DNA of 61,267 bases, taken from the NCBI RefSeq assembly GCF_000246895.1, contig NZ_BAEV01000007.1, positions 1-61,267 of the forward strand, in the 5' to 3' direction. Position numbers and translations under genes: made by a program. The notes beneath the pieces were generated by a model that saw only the letters and a list, made by a program, of their open reading frames with translations, ran no database searches and had not been told where the DNA came from. This stretch comes from Clostridium arbusti SL206 (GTDB lineage: Bacteria > Bacillota > Clostridia > Clostridiales > Clostridiaceae). Every line of letters begins with the position of its first letter. The first letter of the stretch is position 1. Below, in pieces: positions 9,676 to 18,604 of this stretch.

Positions 9676-9708
9676 TAAATAGAATAGCAAACATGTGTTC
9701 TTATGTCA
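9676..9708 (-). promoter_or_regulatory. dinB promoter with LexA/SOS-box-like site
   Basis: On the minus strand TTGACA and TATTCT are separated by 17 bp, and GAACACATGTTT lies within the spacer (9689-9700). The Firmicute LexA box is GAAC-N4-GTTC; this copy has one mismatch. A site between -35 and -10 fits repression by LexA. Confidence 0.65.
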
Positions 9709-9836
9709 AATTATTCTTATGATTAGCTTAATTAAGAAAACATTATAATGGCAATTTATATATTAGACAATTTTTGTTATAATGTAACATGATACTAGAA
9801 TATGAGCTTATGCTTTAGAAAGGTGAAAATGAAAAA

Positions 9837-10784
9837 ATGGATAGTTTAATATACAGTTTAAATGCTACTATGCCAATATTTTTTGTTATGGTAATAGGCT
9901 ATGTACTGAAACAGACAGGTATGCTGAATGATACTTTTATAGAAACAGCCAACAAATTCAACTTTAAAGTTACTTTACCCTTACTATTATGTACTGATAT
10001 AGGATCAACTAATATAATTAAGAATTTTGATGCAAAATATGTATTGTTTTGTGCCGTGGTCACATCAATTTGTTTTTGGTCAATCTGGTTCTTTACCAAA
10101 AAATTTATGAAAGATTCCTATATGACAGGAGCCTTTGTACAAGCTTCTTTTCGTGGAAGTGCCGCCATTCTTGGAATTGCTTTTATTCAAAATATCTACG
10201 GAAATTCAGGTATGGCACCCATGATGATCATAGGTGCCGTGCCTCTTTATAACATATATTCTGTTATTGTGCTTACCTTTGAAGGTGGAAACAGTAAGCA
10301 TGGCAGCGGTAACATAAAAAAAGCATGTATAAACATTATAAAAAACCCCATAATTATTGGAATTTTACTGGGGATGTTAGTATCCTTATTAAATATTAAA
10401 TTCCCCCAGATGGTTGATAAAACATTGAAAAGTTTTGCAGTTATGGCATCGCCTCTAGCTTTGGTTACTATTGGGGCTGGTTTTCAAGGAAGAAAAGCAC
10501 TGGCAAAAATAAAGCCAACTTTAGTGGCTTCCATTCTCAAGCTGGTAGTTCAAGCAGCTATATTTTTGCCTATAGCAGTATATTTTGGGTTTAGAGATCA
10601 AAAACTTGTTGCCTTGATTATCATGCTTGGTTCTCCAACTACAGTAAGTTGCTATATTATGGCAAAGAATATGAATAATGATGGAGTTTTAACTTCTAGC
10701 ATTATTGTAGTGACAACTTTATTATCGGCTTTGACTCTGACATTCTGCATTTTTGTATTAAGAGTTTTTGGACTTATTATTTAA
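9837..10784 (+). CDS. AEC-family (auxin efflux carrier-like) transporter
   Basis: A 315-residue integral membrane protein with about ten helices in the AEC/BART arrangement: an N-terminal PIFFVMVIGYVLKQTGML segment, an FRGSAAILGIAF central segment, NPIIIGILLGMLVS opening the second half, and LGSPTTVSCYIMAKNM near the end. Bacterial AEC proteins move organic acids such as malate or malonate or act as efflux carriers; the substrate here is unknown. A GAAAGGTG ribosome-binding site lies upstream of the ATG. It is monocistronic, with a long perfect hairpin just downstream. Confidence 0.85.
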   Translation: MDSLIYSLNATMPIFFVMVIGYVLKQTGMLNDTFIETANKFNFKVTLPLLLCTDIGSTNIIKNFDAKYVLFCAVVTSICFWSIWFFTKKFMKDSYMTGAFVQASFRGSAAILGIAFIQNIYGNSGMAPMMIIGAVPLYNIYSVIVLTFEGGNSKHGSGNIKKACINIIKNPIIIGILLGMLVSLLNIKFPQMVDKTLKSFAVMASPLALVTIGAGFQGRKALAKIKPTLVASILKLVVQAAIFLPIAVYFGFRDQKLVALIIMLGSPTTVSCYIMAKNMNNDGVLTSSIIVVTTLLSALTLTFCIFVLRVFGLII

Positions 10785-10792
10785 TTAAAATA

Positions 10793-10841
10793 AAGCACCT
10801 TGAGTATGCATACTAAAAATCTATGCATACTCAAGGTGCTT
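10793..10841. terminator. perfect 20-bp inverted repeat, probable bidirectional terminator
   Basis: AAGCACCTTGAGTATGCATA pairs with its exact complement across a 9-nt loop. It lies between a plus-strand gene and a minus-strand gene that converge. Neither side has a strong T run, so termination is likely but not certain. Confidence 0.6.
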
Positions 10842-10865
10842 AAACTTATTTATCTTTTCTAAAAA

Positions 10866-10912
10866 TTACACCCCTGGGGTGAAAATTTTTTTATTTATGA
10901 AAATTTTCACCC
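10866..10912. repeat. CACCCC/GGGGTG nested palindrome, locus 1
   Basis: TTACACCCCTGGGGTGAA is followed by AAAATTTTCACCC so that GGGTGAAAATTTT also pairs with AAAATTTTCACCC. The same family occurs at 16036, 52473, 54853, 56519 and 59399. Here it also sits in the terminator position for the levanase gene on the minus strand. Confidence 0.65.
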
Positions 10913-10945
10913 ATAGAGTCATAATTCAGTCATTTTTTATTGTTT

Positions 10946-13900
10946 TTACTTTAAAATCTTTACATTCACAGTCTGATCACCTTTTGTTAAATCTACATTT
11001 TGACTCCAGCTTTCATCAAGTTTATATCCTTTTGGAGCCTTTGTTTCCTTTATTACATATTGACCTGGTGCTAATTTTTTTACAGTAGCCTGTCCCTTTG
11101 AATCAGTTTTAATTGGGCTAGTTCCTATAGCATTTCCATTGGTATCATAGAGTTTAAATTCTGCTCCTTCTAATAACTTTTGGCTGTTAGAAGCATCTAC
11201 TGCATTTACCTTTAATGCAGTTGCTCCACTTTTCCAAATACTATTGATTGGATATAGAGTAATATTAGCTTTTGAATTTCCACCTTTTGAATACGTTTGC
11301 ATTCCTGTGCTTGTATCATCTGGGAATATAAGTGAAGCACCTGTGACTTCCCCAGCATTGCCAAACACCTCTATGGAAGACCAATCAAGGAAAATTCTAA
11401 GTTTAATTTTACCATCTTTCGTCATGCTCATATCTCCAGTTTCTACAGCTTTAAACAGATCACTTTCATAGTATCTATTGCCATTTTCCGTTGGTATCTT
11501 TCCAGATTTACTTCTATCAATTGATACCTTTTTACTAGCTATATTGTAATTCACAACAGTTTCTTGACTATTGCCTACTCTAAGCTTAAAGCCTACATCT
11601 GTAGTACTTGTACCCGGAGTAAATTCAGCATCAATTTCTGTCTGTTTACCTGTAACTCCTTGAAGTACATTTCCTGTTCCGTTAACAGTGGCATTGTTTA
11701 TTACTGTAGGCGCTAAGCGCAAGCTGTTATACTCTTTTATAGGTTCTTGAACTAATCTAACCTGTCCATTTGAGTTCTTCTTCAATTTTAATTCATGCTG
11801 TAAAGTGAAAGAACCGTTATATGGATCTGTAATAGCTGATAATGCATTACAATAGTTATCCCAAGTATTCATCCAGTTAATCATAATCGTTCTGCCATCA
11901 GGAGTATTATTGTAGGTCTGTGCTGCATAGGAATCCTTACCAAAATTCATTGAAATTCTATCAGATTCCGGTACAAATGTCCATTTACCATTCACCTGTT
12001 TGAAATCACCAATTCTATAGTACCTTCCGCCTTCACTTAGTACCCATTTTGACTCATTTGTTCCCTCTACCTTAAGCTGAAAGATATCAGGACATTCAGT
12101 TTGTATTTCTGGCTGCATTGCCTCTGCTTTCCAAGTTTTAAGATCTGAAGATGAGAAGAATCTAAGAGGACCGCCGGCTGCTACCATGATCCATTTTTTA
12201 GCATCTTTATCCCAGAATACCTTTGGATCCCTGAAAGCACCATTGGCACTATCTTTTAAAGGATCGTCTGCAGTTTTTATAACAGGATTTCCAGTATATT
12301 TTGTCCAAGTTCTTCCCTTGTCTGTGCTGTAGGCAATATTCTGCTGCTGAACTCCATTATTGTCAGTAGTATAAATTGCAACTAAACCCTTTTTCTCTGG
12401 TGTATTAGTAAAGAATCCTGTAGTATTATTTTCATCTACTACTGCAGAGCCAGAGTAGATATTTCCAATGGCATCTGGATAAAGTGCAATAGGAAGCTCA
12501 GTCCAGTGAACTAAATCTGTACTCACAGCATGTCCCCAATGCATAGGACCCCACTCCTTGCCATAAGGATAATATTGATAGAATAGATGATATTCTCCTT
12601 CATAATAAACCATGCCATTAGGATCGTTTACCCAATTTTCCTTTGCAGAATAATGGAACTGTGGTCTATACTCTTCTGAGTAATAGGAGCTTGGATCCTG
12701 CTCTCTCTTAACCTGTACTAAATATGTGCTTTCATTATTATCTGCATCCTTAGCAGTTATATAAACTTTATTTATGCCAGTTGGAATAGCAATTTCAGTA
12801 AAGTCATTGTTTTGCACTGCATTATTGAAAACTTCAGTGCCCTTACTGTCCAAAACTCTTACATTTATACTGCTAAAATTAGCTGCAGTTGGTTTTATCT
12901 TTATTTTATCTGTTGTGTAACCTACAGTAGTATTATATACGTATACGTTTTCATTAAAAGCAGGTTCTAAATTTGCTCCATCAATCTGGAGACCTGTCAT
13001 CTTTGGATAAGTTGAAGCATTTATATCAGTTTTATTTAAATTTTGATAAATCTCTGCTCCACTATAGTTTAATAATCCAAATTTACCAGAGCTAAAAGAA
13101 CTATCATCACAGCTTGCCACAAGAGAACCATCAATATAATATTCTATATGAGATCCAATTGCTTTAACCTTTAAATTATAAGTATCCTTTATGGTAGCTA
13201 ATTTAAATTCACTAAAAACCTGTGCTGAACCATTTTGAAACTTAAATAATTTTCCCATGCCAGCACCTTTGTCCACATTAGCCACATAGGAACTAGAGCC
13301 GTTGTCATTTGATCTAAACACTAAAGATGCTGCTCCTGTGGAAGGAAGCGTTACATTACTTTCATAAGTGAAATCTGATCCTGTAGTCTGTGATATGGCA
13401 AAATTATCTCCCCTTCCCTGTGAATATAAACCCTCATTGGTTTTGTTCCAAGTTCCTCCACCTAAGCCCTGAATATTTGTTAAATTAGTTAAAAATCCAT
13501 TCTCATCATTATCTACTGCATCATCACTAAATTTAACATTACTAAAGGAAGCCTTTGTATTAAAACTTAAAATACCCAGGTTTCCCCCAGTCCAAGTAGG
13601 ATCGTTTTCAATAAGTACAAGATTTCCATCCAAATAGAATTTAATATTCTTATTACTATCCACAGTTACTTTATAATGGAAAGTATTTTTTGCCTTTTGA
13701 GCATCAGTAAGTGGTACTGCCTTGTTAATTCCAAGTGGTTGTCCAGGAACAACCTTAAATAGTCTAATCACTCCAGTTACATTGTCATTCTGTGAATATG
13801 AATATCCTTCTGTTTTGTTAACGTTAACAGCATACCATACTCCGCTAGATGGGTTGTCCTTATTTGCTACACCAAAAGTTAGCGCCGCGGAAGGTCCATC

Positions 13901-14155
13901 TTCAAGGTTTACATCTGCCTCATAGGTGAATTTGGTTGCGTATGTACTAGTAACCGCAGGATTATCACCATCTTTTTTTGAAAGTTCCAATTCATTGTCT
14001 GTATTTTCAAATTCACCGTTTATAAAATCTTGTCTAGTAAAAGATTTAGTAGTTGTTTCTGCACTTGCTGATATAGGTGCTGCTGTAATGCAGGTAGTTA
14101 ACAACATTGTAAAGCACACAAAAAAACTAAATATGCTCTTTCCCTTTTTTTTCAT
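10946..14155 (-). CDS. secreted multidomain GH32 fructan hydrolase (levanase/inulinase-like)
   Basis: A 1069-residue exported enzyme predicted to hydrolyse fructans or sucrose. The signal peptide is ~1-31 (KKKGKSIFSFFVCF...ISASA). Two LamG/CBM66-like sandwich domains (~33-215, ~220-375) probably bind fructan. A cadherin-like beta-sandwich domain spans ~385-485. The GH32 catalytic domain (~500-960) has NDPNG (nucleophile Asp), FRDPK (transition-state Asp) and TECPDIF (acid/base Glu). The C terminus (~975-1069) is a SpaA/Cna-B-like domain. There is no LPXTG anchor. An AAGGGGG ribosome-binding site precedes the ATG. Fusion of a SpaA-like domain to GH32 is unusual. The upstream AAACGTTT palindrome suggests LacI/CcpA-type control. 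Confidence 0.9.
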   Translation of the reverse strand: MKKKGKSIFSFFVCFTMLLTTCITAAPISASAETTTKSFTRQDFINGEFENTDNELELSKKDGDNPAVTSTYATKFTYEADVNLEDGPSAALTFGVANKDNPSSGVWYAVNVNKTEGYSYSQNDNVTGVIRLFKVVPGQPLGINKAVPLTDAQKAKNTFHYKVTVDSNKNIKFYLDGNLVLIENDPTWTGGNLGILSFNTKASFSNVKFSDDAVDNDENGFLTNLTNIQGLGGGTWNKTNEGLYSQGRGDNFAISQTTGSDFTYESNVTLPSTGAASLVFRSNDNGSSSYVANVDKGAGMGKLFKFQNGSAQVFSEFKLATIKDTYNLKVKAIGSHIEYYIDGSLVASCDDSSFSSGKFGLLNYSGAEIYQNLNKTDINASTYPKMTGLQIDGANLEPAFNENVYVYNTTVGYTTDKIKIKPTAANFSSINVRVLDSKGTEVFNNAVQNNDFTEIAIPTGINKVYITAKDADNNESTYLVQVKREQDPSSYYSEEYRPQFHYSAKENWVNDPNGMVYYEGEYHLFYQYYPYGKEWGPMHWGHAVSTDLVHWTELPIALYPDAIGNIYSGSAVVDENNTTGFFTNTPEKKGLVAIYTTDNNGVQQQNIAYSTDKGRTWTKYTGNPVIKTADDPLKDSANGAFRDPKVFWDKDAKKWIMVAAGGPLRFFSSSDLKTWKAEAMQPEIQTECPDIFQLKVEGTNESKWVLSEGGRYYRIGDFKQVNGKWTFVPESDRISMNFGKDSYAAQTYNNTPDGRTIMINWMNTWDNYCNALSAITDPYNGSFTLQHELKLKKNSNGQVRLVQEPIKEYNSLRLAPTVINNATVNGTGNVLQGVTGKQTEIDAEFTPGTSTTDVGFKLRVGNSQETVVNYNIASKKVSIDRSKSGKIPTENGNRYYESDLFKAVETGDMSMTKDGKIKLRIFLDWSSIEVFGNAGEVTGASLIFPDDTSTGMQTYSKGGNSKANITLYPINSIWKSGATALKVNAVDASNSQKLLEGAEFKLYDTNGNAIGTSPIKTDSKGQATVKKLAPGQYVIKETKAPKGYKLDESWSQNVDLTKGDQTVNVKILK

Positions 14156-14196
14156 TAGAAAATTCCCCCTTTATTCATATATTAAGCCATATTAAC

Positions 14197-14210
14197 ATAA
14201 ACGTTTACAC
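14197..14210. promoter_or_regulatory. LacI/CcpA-type operator (cre-like) upstream of the levanase gene
   Basis: CATAAACGTTTACA contains the palindrome TAAACGTTTA, matching the core of catabolite-responsive elements and LacI-family sugar-repressor operators. It lies about 45 bp upstream of the start codon. Confidence 0.45.
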
Positions 14211-14713
14211 TTAATCGATATCACCACCTTAAATTTATTCTTTACATAAATAAAGGAGCAATTCCCATGCCATAAAACTGTATCAAAATTATTTCAAGCA
14301 AAATCAACAATATTCTGAATCTTTTTTACACTGTCAATACACTCTATTCACTTTTTAATACATTTTTTTATATTTTTAATACAATTTCACCAATATTTCT
14401 TGGATTTTAATACATATAATATTGAAGGTATGGACTCATCACTCTTTATCATAGTGAATCTTCACCAGAAATCTATATTCCTTCTATAATAATTGAAAAA
14501 AACGGAGCAAATCATTCTGCATTGTATATGGACTTCCCCACAAATAGATAAATTCATAATATATATCACATTTATAATGCAATTATATAAATAACGTGGT
14601 ATAATATTTATAAATCCATAAAAATAACACTAATACATTATCATTTTATTATCCAACTTAATGATTAGTGTTCATAAATCGCTTTTTCTCTTGAACGGTG
14701 GAATATTACAGCG
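14211..14713. other. intergenic region without a gene
   Basis: About 500 bp of AT-rich sequence between the levanase gene (minus) and the first DsrE-like gene (plus). No ORF with a ribosome-binding site is visible. Near its right end AAATCGCT and AGCGATTT (about 14678-14718) form an inverted repeat that could be a leader hairpin for the DsrE-like gene. Confidence 0.5.
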
Positions 14714-14732
14714 ATTTATTTGAATGTGCCTA
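14714..14732 (+). repeat. solo end of the MITE-like element
   Basis: ATTTATTTGAATGTGCCTA matches the right terminus of the ~163-bp element exactly, but the rest is absent. It lies 30 bp upstream of the DsrE-like start codon. Confidence 0.55.
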
Positions 14733-14761
14733 AAACAAAAAACTATAAGGGGGAGTTTATT

Positions 14762-15148
14762 ATGCAAGAGCATAAAATTATATTTCATATTGATGAACTT
14801 GATAAATGGGATTTATTATTAAAAGATGTTAGTATTTTAGTAGATGCATTAAGTGCTAAAAAATTTAATATTGAGGTTTTAGCTACTTCAGAAGCTTTTA
14901 AGTTCTATGATCTTAATGAGAATTCATATGCAAATATTAATTTAATGAAAGATTTAAACAAAAAAGGTGTAAAATTTGTTGTAGGCAAGAATCACTTAAT
15001 GGCTCATAATATAAATTCTAATAACCTATTCCATTTTGTAGATACAGTTCCCGTTGAATCTTTGGAACTTATAAATAAACAAAGCGATGGATACATTTAT
15101 TTAAAAGCTTGGGAACCTTTTGTAAACAACACTAGCTATTCTGCTTAG
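14762..15148 (+). CDS. DsrE-family-like protein, paralogue 1
   Basis: A 128-residue soluble protein resembling DsrE/DsrF-like folds: IIFHIDELDKWDLLLKDV at the N terminus, then EVLATSEAFKFY and a GVKFVVGKNHLM segment. In sulfur-relay members that last segment carries a cysteine; here it reads GK, so persulfide transfer is doubtful. The ATG at 14762 is chosen because AAGGGGGAG lies 7 bp upstream and the neighbouring paralogue starts identically. The C terminus extends 11 residues beyond the paralogue. The role is unknown. Confidence 0.75.
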   Translation: MQEHKIIFHIDELDKWDLLLKDVSILVDALSAKKFNIEVLATSEAFKFYDLNENSYANINLMKDLNKKGVKFVVGKNHLMAHNINSNNLFHFVDTVPVESLELINKQSDGYIYLKAWEPFVNNTSYSA

Positions 15149-15234
15149 TACTAATGCTATTATATTTTTATAAACTTTACTTTTCAAATATACACTTATC
15201 TCTAAATTAAGTAAAATAAATTTTTAATGTTTTT

Positions 15235-15268
15235 ATTATCACTAAACAGCACTCTATTTAGTGATAAT
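15235..15268 (+). terminator. hairpin after DsrE-like gene 1
   Basis: ATTATCACTAAA and TTTAGTGATAAT form a perfect 12-bp stem. A moderately T-rich tail follows. Confidence 0.55.
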
Positions 15269-15410
15269 ACTTTAGATTTATTGTTTTATTTAAGGGATAA
15301 ATACCTGTCTTTACATATCATTAGAAACATTTTCATAAATTTAAAAATATTCTTCAATAAATTTCCTATTTGTAATTGATTTCACAACAAAGTATAGTAT
15401 AATTTTCATA

Positions 15411-15572
15411 TAAGGCATGTGAAAATAAATAACAAGTCAAAGATGCGACGTCTATTTTGAATTATACAAGGAAACAGGTTCTGATGATAGTGGTGCTATC
15501 AGAAGGTTCTGTTGACGTAGTATAATTCATAATAGACTAGTATACTGACTAGTTATTTATTTGAAGATGCCC
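15411..15572 (+). repeat. MITE-like palindromic element, copy 3
   Basis: A full ~162-bp copy, starting TAAGGCATGTGAAAATAAAT and ending in TTATTTATTTGAAGATGCC. It lies between the two DsrE-like paralogues, so it may have been present when or after they duplicated. Confidence 0.85.
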
Positions 15573-15645
15573 AAGGTAATAAAGATATTTTACATTTTGT
15601 TATTCTTGTAGTACTAGTTATAAAAATTATATAGGGGGAGTTATT

Positions 15646-15999
15646 ATGCAGCAACATAAAGTTATATTTCATATTGATGAACTTGATAAATGGGAATTAT
15701 TATTAAAAGATGTGAGCATTTTAATAGATGTTTACAGTGACGATGATTTTCACATTGATGTTTTAGCTACTTCAGAAGCAGTTAAATTTTACAATTCTAA
15801 AGACATTTCATACACACATATGGATTTTATAGAATATTTAAAAAAGAAAGGCGTAAACTTTATTGCAGGTAAAAATGATTTGATTGATTATAAGGTAAAT
15901 GAAGATGACTTAATCCATTTTGTAAATATTGTCCCTGTAGCAACTTTAGAACTTATAAACAAACAAGGTGATGGATATATTTACTTAAAAGCATGGTAA
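15646..15999 (+). CDS. DsrE-family-like protein, paralogue 2
   Basis: A 117-residue paralogue of the protein at 14762: MQQHKVIFHIDELDKWELLL versus MQEHKIIFHIDELDKWDLLL, the same ELINKQ.DGYIYLKAW end, and again no cysteine in the VNFIAGKNDLID segment. It has a strong AGGGGGAG ribosome-binding site. The pair looks like a recent tandem duplication separated by a MITE-like element. The function is not assignable beyond the fold family. Confidence 0.75.
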   Translation: MQQHKVIFHIDELDKWELLLKDVSILIDVYSDDDFHIDVLATSEAVKFYNSKDISYTHMDFIEYLKKKGVNFIAGKNDLIDYKVNEDDLIHFVNIVPVATLELINKQGDGYIYLKAW

Positions 16000-16035
16000 T
16001 TTTTGTTGTACTGACTGGTCTGTCCAGTTATTCAT

Positions 16036-16088
16036 TTCACCCCAGAGTGTATCATTCTATTTCCAAAATTTACACCCCTGGGGTGAAA
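16036..16088. repeat. CACCCC/GGGGTG palindrome pair, locus 2
   Basis: A degenerate TTCACCCCAGAGTGTA is followed 20 bp later by TTTACACCCCTGGGGTGAAA, the full 20-bp palindromic unit. It sits between converging genes. Confidence 0.6.
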
Positions 16089-16098
16089 GTTTTTACAT

Positions 16099-16170
16099 AG
16101 GGTTCTGTTGACGCGTTGGGATTCAAAATAGACTAGCATACTGACTAGTTATTTATTTGAATGTGCCTAA
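16099..16170 (+). repeat. right half of the MITE-like element, overlapping a gene end
   Basis: Only the right ~72 bp of the ~163-bp element remain, from AGGGTTCTGTTGACGC to ATTTGAATGTGCCTAA. Read on the minus strand, the element supplies the last codons (LGTFK) and the TAA stop of the DNA-metabolism gene at 16153. Confidence 0.7.
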
Positions 16171-16926
16171 CTCTTGTTCAGAACCAAACTCCGTCATATA
16201 CTTCCAGTAACGCTTTGGCATATGACTCATCCGACATTTAAGATTACGACGCTCTTTAATTTCAATAGTATTATAAAAGAGTTTCCAAAGTTTCCTAAAA
16301 TACTGCTCCTTTTCATCTGGTTCTGGCATTTGCAAGTCCTCAATGGAAATAATAGCTGATTTATAAGGTTCATATACTAGTGCCATACCATGAGTTTTAT
16401 CATGAATTAAAAAATGTTCTTCAGGATATCTCTGACAAAAGTGATGCATAATTAGGGGTAATATATAATTTTTAGGCTCAATTTGAGATATAAGAGCATT
16501 ATTGAAAATGGAAAAACGGAGAAATCCCTTTGTTAGATGGCTTTCATTAGTTAAATGCTTTACAGCTTTAAAGAGCATATTAACTACATTGTCTGCCAGC
16601 ATAGTCATAACTCTTGGACCATAATGATATCCTCTACGCAAAAATAGAAGTATGTATAATTCTTTTTGTGGCATACAGGTTAAAAATGCATATTGCACAA
16701 AGTTTAGTGCTGGCTCTCCTATTTTCTTTGGTATAGAGTGAAGTACTCTCCCTGATTTCTGTAAATCGGTTGTAACTTCCCTTGAAGGAAGGAGGGTGGT
16801 TTGCAGCACCATCGGTGAAATGATATCCATGGGAATTTCCCTTTTATAATAGCTTTCAAATACGCAGCACATAAGTCCATCAAAGCTTCCATCATATTTA
16901 TAAATTATATTAGATTTATTAGCCAT
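16153..16926 (-). CDS. DUF4130 / TIGR03915-type probable DNA metabolism protein
   Basis: About 257 residues beginning IIYKYDGSFDGLMCCVFESY, the hallmark of the family that accompanies the radical SAM protein encoded immediately upstream. In other bacteria the two occur together or fused to uracil-DNA glycosylase, and a DNA modification or repair role is proposed. The ATG at 16926 has AGGAGG 7 bp upstream; the GTG at 16932 lies next to that site and is less likely. The last residues and the stop codon come from a MITE-like repeat fragment, so the natural C terminus may have been altered. Confidence 0.8.
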   Translation of the reverse strand: MANKSNIIYKYDGSFDGLMCCVFESYYKREIPMDIISPMVLQTTLLPSREVTTDLQKSGRVLHSIPKKIGEPALNFVQYAFLTCMPQKELYILLFLRRGYHYGPRVMTMLADNVVNMLFKAVKHLTNESHLTKGFLRFSIFNNALISQIEPKNYILPLIMHHFCQRYPEEHFLIHDKTHGMALVYEPYKSAIISIEDLQMPEPDEKEQYFRKLWKLFYNTIEIKERRNLKCRMSHMPKRYWKYMTEFGSEQELGTFK

Positions 16927-16976
16927 TTTCACCCCTCCTATAGCAGTACCCCCTTTAAGATAGTTTCATTTTATCA

Positions 16977-18260
16977 TCACAATAATAAGTTATTAAAAAA
17001 AGATAGCTGCTCATAGTTAGGATTAGAATTGAAATTGTTATAATATCTGTGTACTGCACTTTCAGACATTAGGGCTCTAATCACCCCATCCTGACTTATC
17101 TTCAGTCCCTCAACTACCTTACCAGAGCAAATAATAAAATACTGTGCCCTTTTCAGTACAACTCCCATCTTTTTAAGACTGTTAAAATTGAGTAGAAAAT
17201 TACGACGCACAGTTACAATTCGTTTGGCAGTAGTTACTCCAATACCAGGTACCCTTAGTAAATCCTCATAGGGTGCATAATTTACATCTATAGGAAAATG
17301 ATCCATATGGTTCAAAGCCCAGTTGCACTTAGGATCTATATAAGGATTAAAACTCTGGTTATTCTCATCTAGAATCTCATTTGCCCTAAATCCATAATAT
17401 CTAATTAGCCAATCCGCCTGATAAAGACGATGCTCTCTTAAAATGGTAGGCTTAGTATTCACCTGCGGCAGTAGAGAGTCCTTAGAAATTGGTACATAAG
17501 CAGAGAAAAAAACTCTCTTTAACTTGTACTTTTTATAGAGCCCTTCTGTTAAATTCAAAATCTGAAAATCTGTATCTGGAGTAGCTCCTACAATCATTTG
17601 AGTACTTTGACCTGCTGGAACAAATTTAGGTGCATTACGATATTTTATGATATCCGTGGAGTTTTCCTGTATGCGATTTTTAATGTATCCCATAGGTGCC
17701 AAAATAGAATGCTTTGACTTGTCCGGTGCTAAAAGATTCAAACTGTTTTGGGAAGGCAGTTCGATATTAACGCTCATCCTGTCCCCTAGCATTCCAAGAC
17801 GACTAATGAGATTACTGTCCGCACCAGGAATAGCCTTTGCGTGAATATATCCGAAGAACCTGTATTCCTCTCTTAGAATTCTAAGAGTTTCAATCATTCT
17901 CTCACAAGTATAATCAGGATTCTTAAGAACTGCTGAACTTAAAAAAAGACCCTCTATGTAATTACGCCTGTAAAAATTCATAGTGAGATCTGCCAGTTCA
18001 CGGGGTGTAAATGATGCCCGAAGCACATCATTGGAACGACGATTAACGCAGTATTTACAATCATAGGCACAGGCATTTGTCATTAAAACCTTTAATAGAG
18101 AAATACACCGTCCATCTGCCGAAAAGCTGTGACATATACCACAGGCCTCAGAGCTGCCTATTCCACCAGCCTTGGCCTTCTTGTTAACTCCGCTTGAGGT
18201 ACAAGCCACATCATACTTTGCCGCATCAGTGAGAATCTTTAGTTTATCAAAGACATCCAC
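16977..18260 (-). CDS. putative DNA modification/repair radical SAM protein (TIGR03916-type)
   Basis: A 427-residue radical SAM enzyme: an N-terminal CGICHSFSADGRC cysteine cluster, the [4Fe-4S]-binding CAYDCKYC motif (CxxxCxxC, near 65), and a C-terminal helix-hairpin-helix LLRVPGIGVTTAKRIV (~345-362), the kind used to bind DNA. The GTG start at 18260 is supported by AAGGAG 8 bp upstream. It forms an operon with the DUF4130 gene (gap ~50 bp). The promoter contains a perfect LexA-type box, supporting a DNA-damage role. The reaction is unknown. Confidence 0.85.
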   Translation of the reverse strand: MDVFDKLKILTDAAKYDVACTSSGVNKKAKAGGIGSSEACGICHSFSADGRCISLLKVLMTNACAYDCKYCVNRRSNDVLRASFTPRELADLTMNFYRRNYIEGLFLSSAVLKNPDYTCERMIETLRILREEYRFFGYIHAKAIPGADSNLISRLGMLGDRMSVNIELPSQNSLNLLAPDKSKHSILAPMGYIKNRIQENSTDIIKYRNAPKFVPAGQSTQMIVGATPDTDFQILNLTEGLYKKYKLKRVFFSAYVPISKDSLLPQVNTKPTILREHRLYQADWLIRYYGFRANEILDENNQSFNPYIDPKCNWALNHMDHFPIDVNYAPYEDLLRVPGIGVTTAKRIVTVRRNFLLNFNSLKKMGVVLKRAQYFIICSGKVVEGLKISQDGVIRALMSESAVHRYYNNFNSNPNYEQLSFFNNLLL

Positions 18261-18282
18261 GAAATCATCTCCTTATTGCCTT

Positions 18283-18312
18283 ATAATACCATAGAACATA
18301 TGTTCTTGTAAA
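18283..18312 (-). promoter_or_regulatory. SOS-regulated promoter of the radical SAM operon
   Basis: On the minus strand TTTACA and TATTAT lie 18 bp apart. Between them is GAACATATGTTC (18294-18305), a perfect 12-bp palindrome matching the Firmicute LexA consensus GAAC-N4-GTTC. It lies about 35 bp upstream of the start codon. Confidence 0.75.
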
Positions 18313-18464
18313 GTATGATGTACCCCCTTGGCATTAAAAAACAAAAAACAGAGCAAATCACGCCTACCCTGTTTACTAATCTGATTTTATTTTTGTGTGA
18401 ATCACTTTCGCAGAGTGCAAGCAGACAAAACAAAATTTACATCCCTAGGATACTGCAACAAATT

Positions 18465-18513
18465 AAAAAATCTGTATAAACTCCATTATTACAAAGTTTA
18501 CACAGATTTTTTT
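18465..18513 (-). terminator. terminator of Met/Cys-rich cassette A
   Basis: On the minus strand AATCTGTGTAAACT pairs with AGTTTATACAGATT, followed by T6. Homologous hairpins follow the other two Met-rich genes. Confidence 0.75.
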
Positions 18514-18604
18514 AGTTTTATCCATACTTTTTTCCAAAATAGAATAAAGTGTGGATAAATTAATTTATAAGTATTCTAAAATAAAATTATATGTCTATTG
18601 CAAA

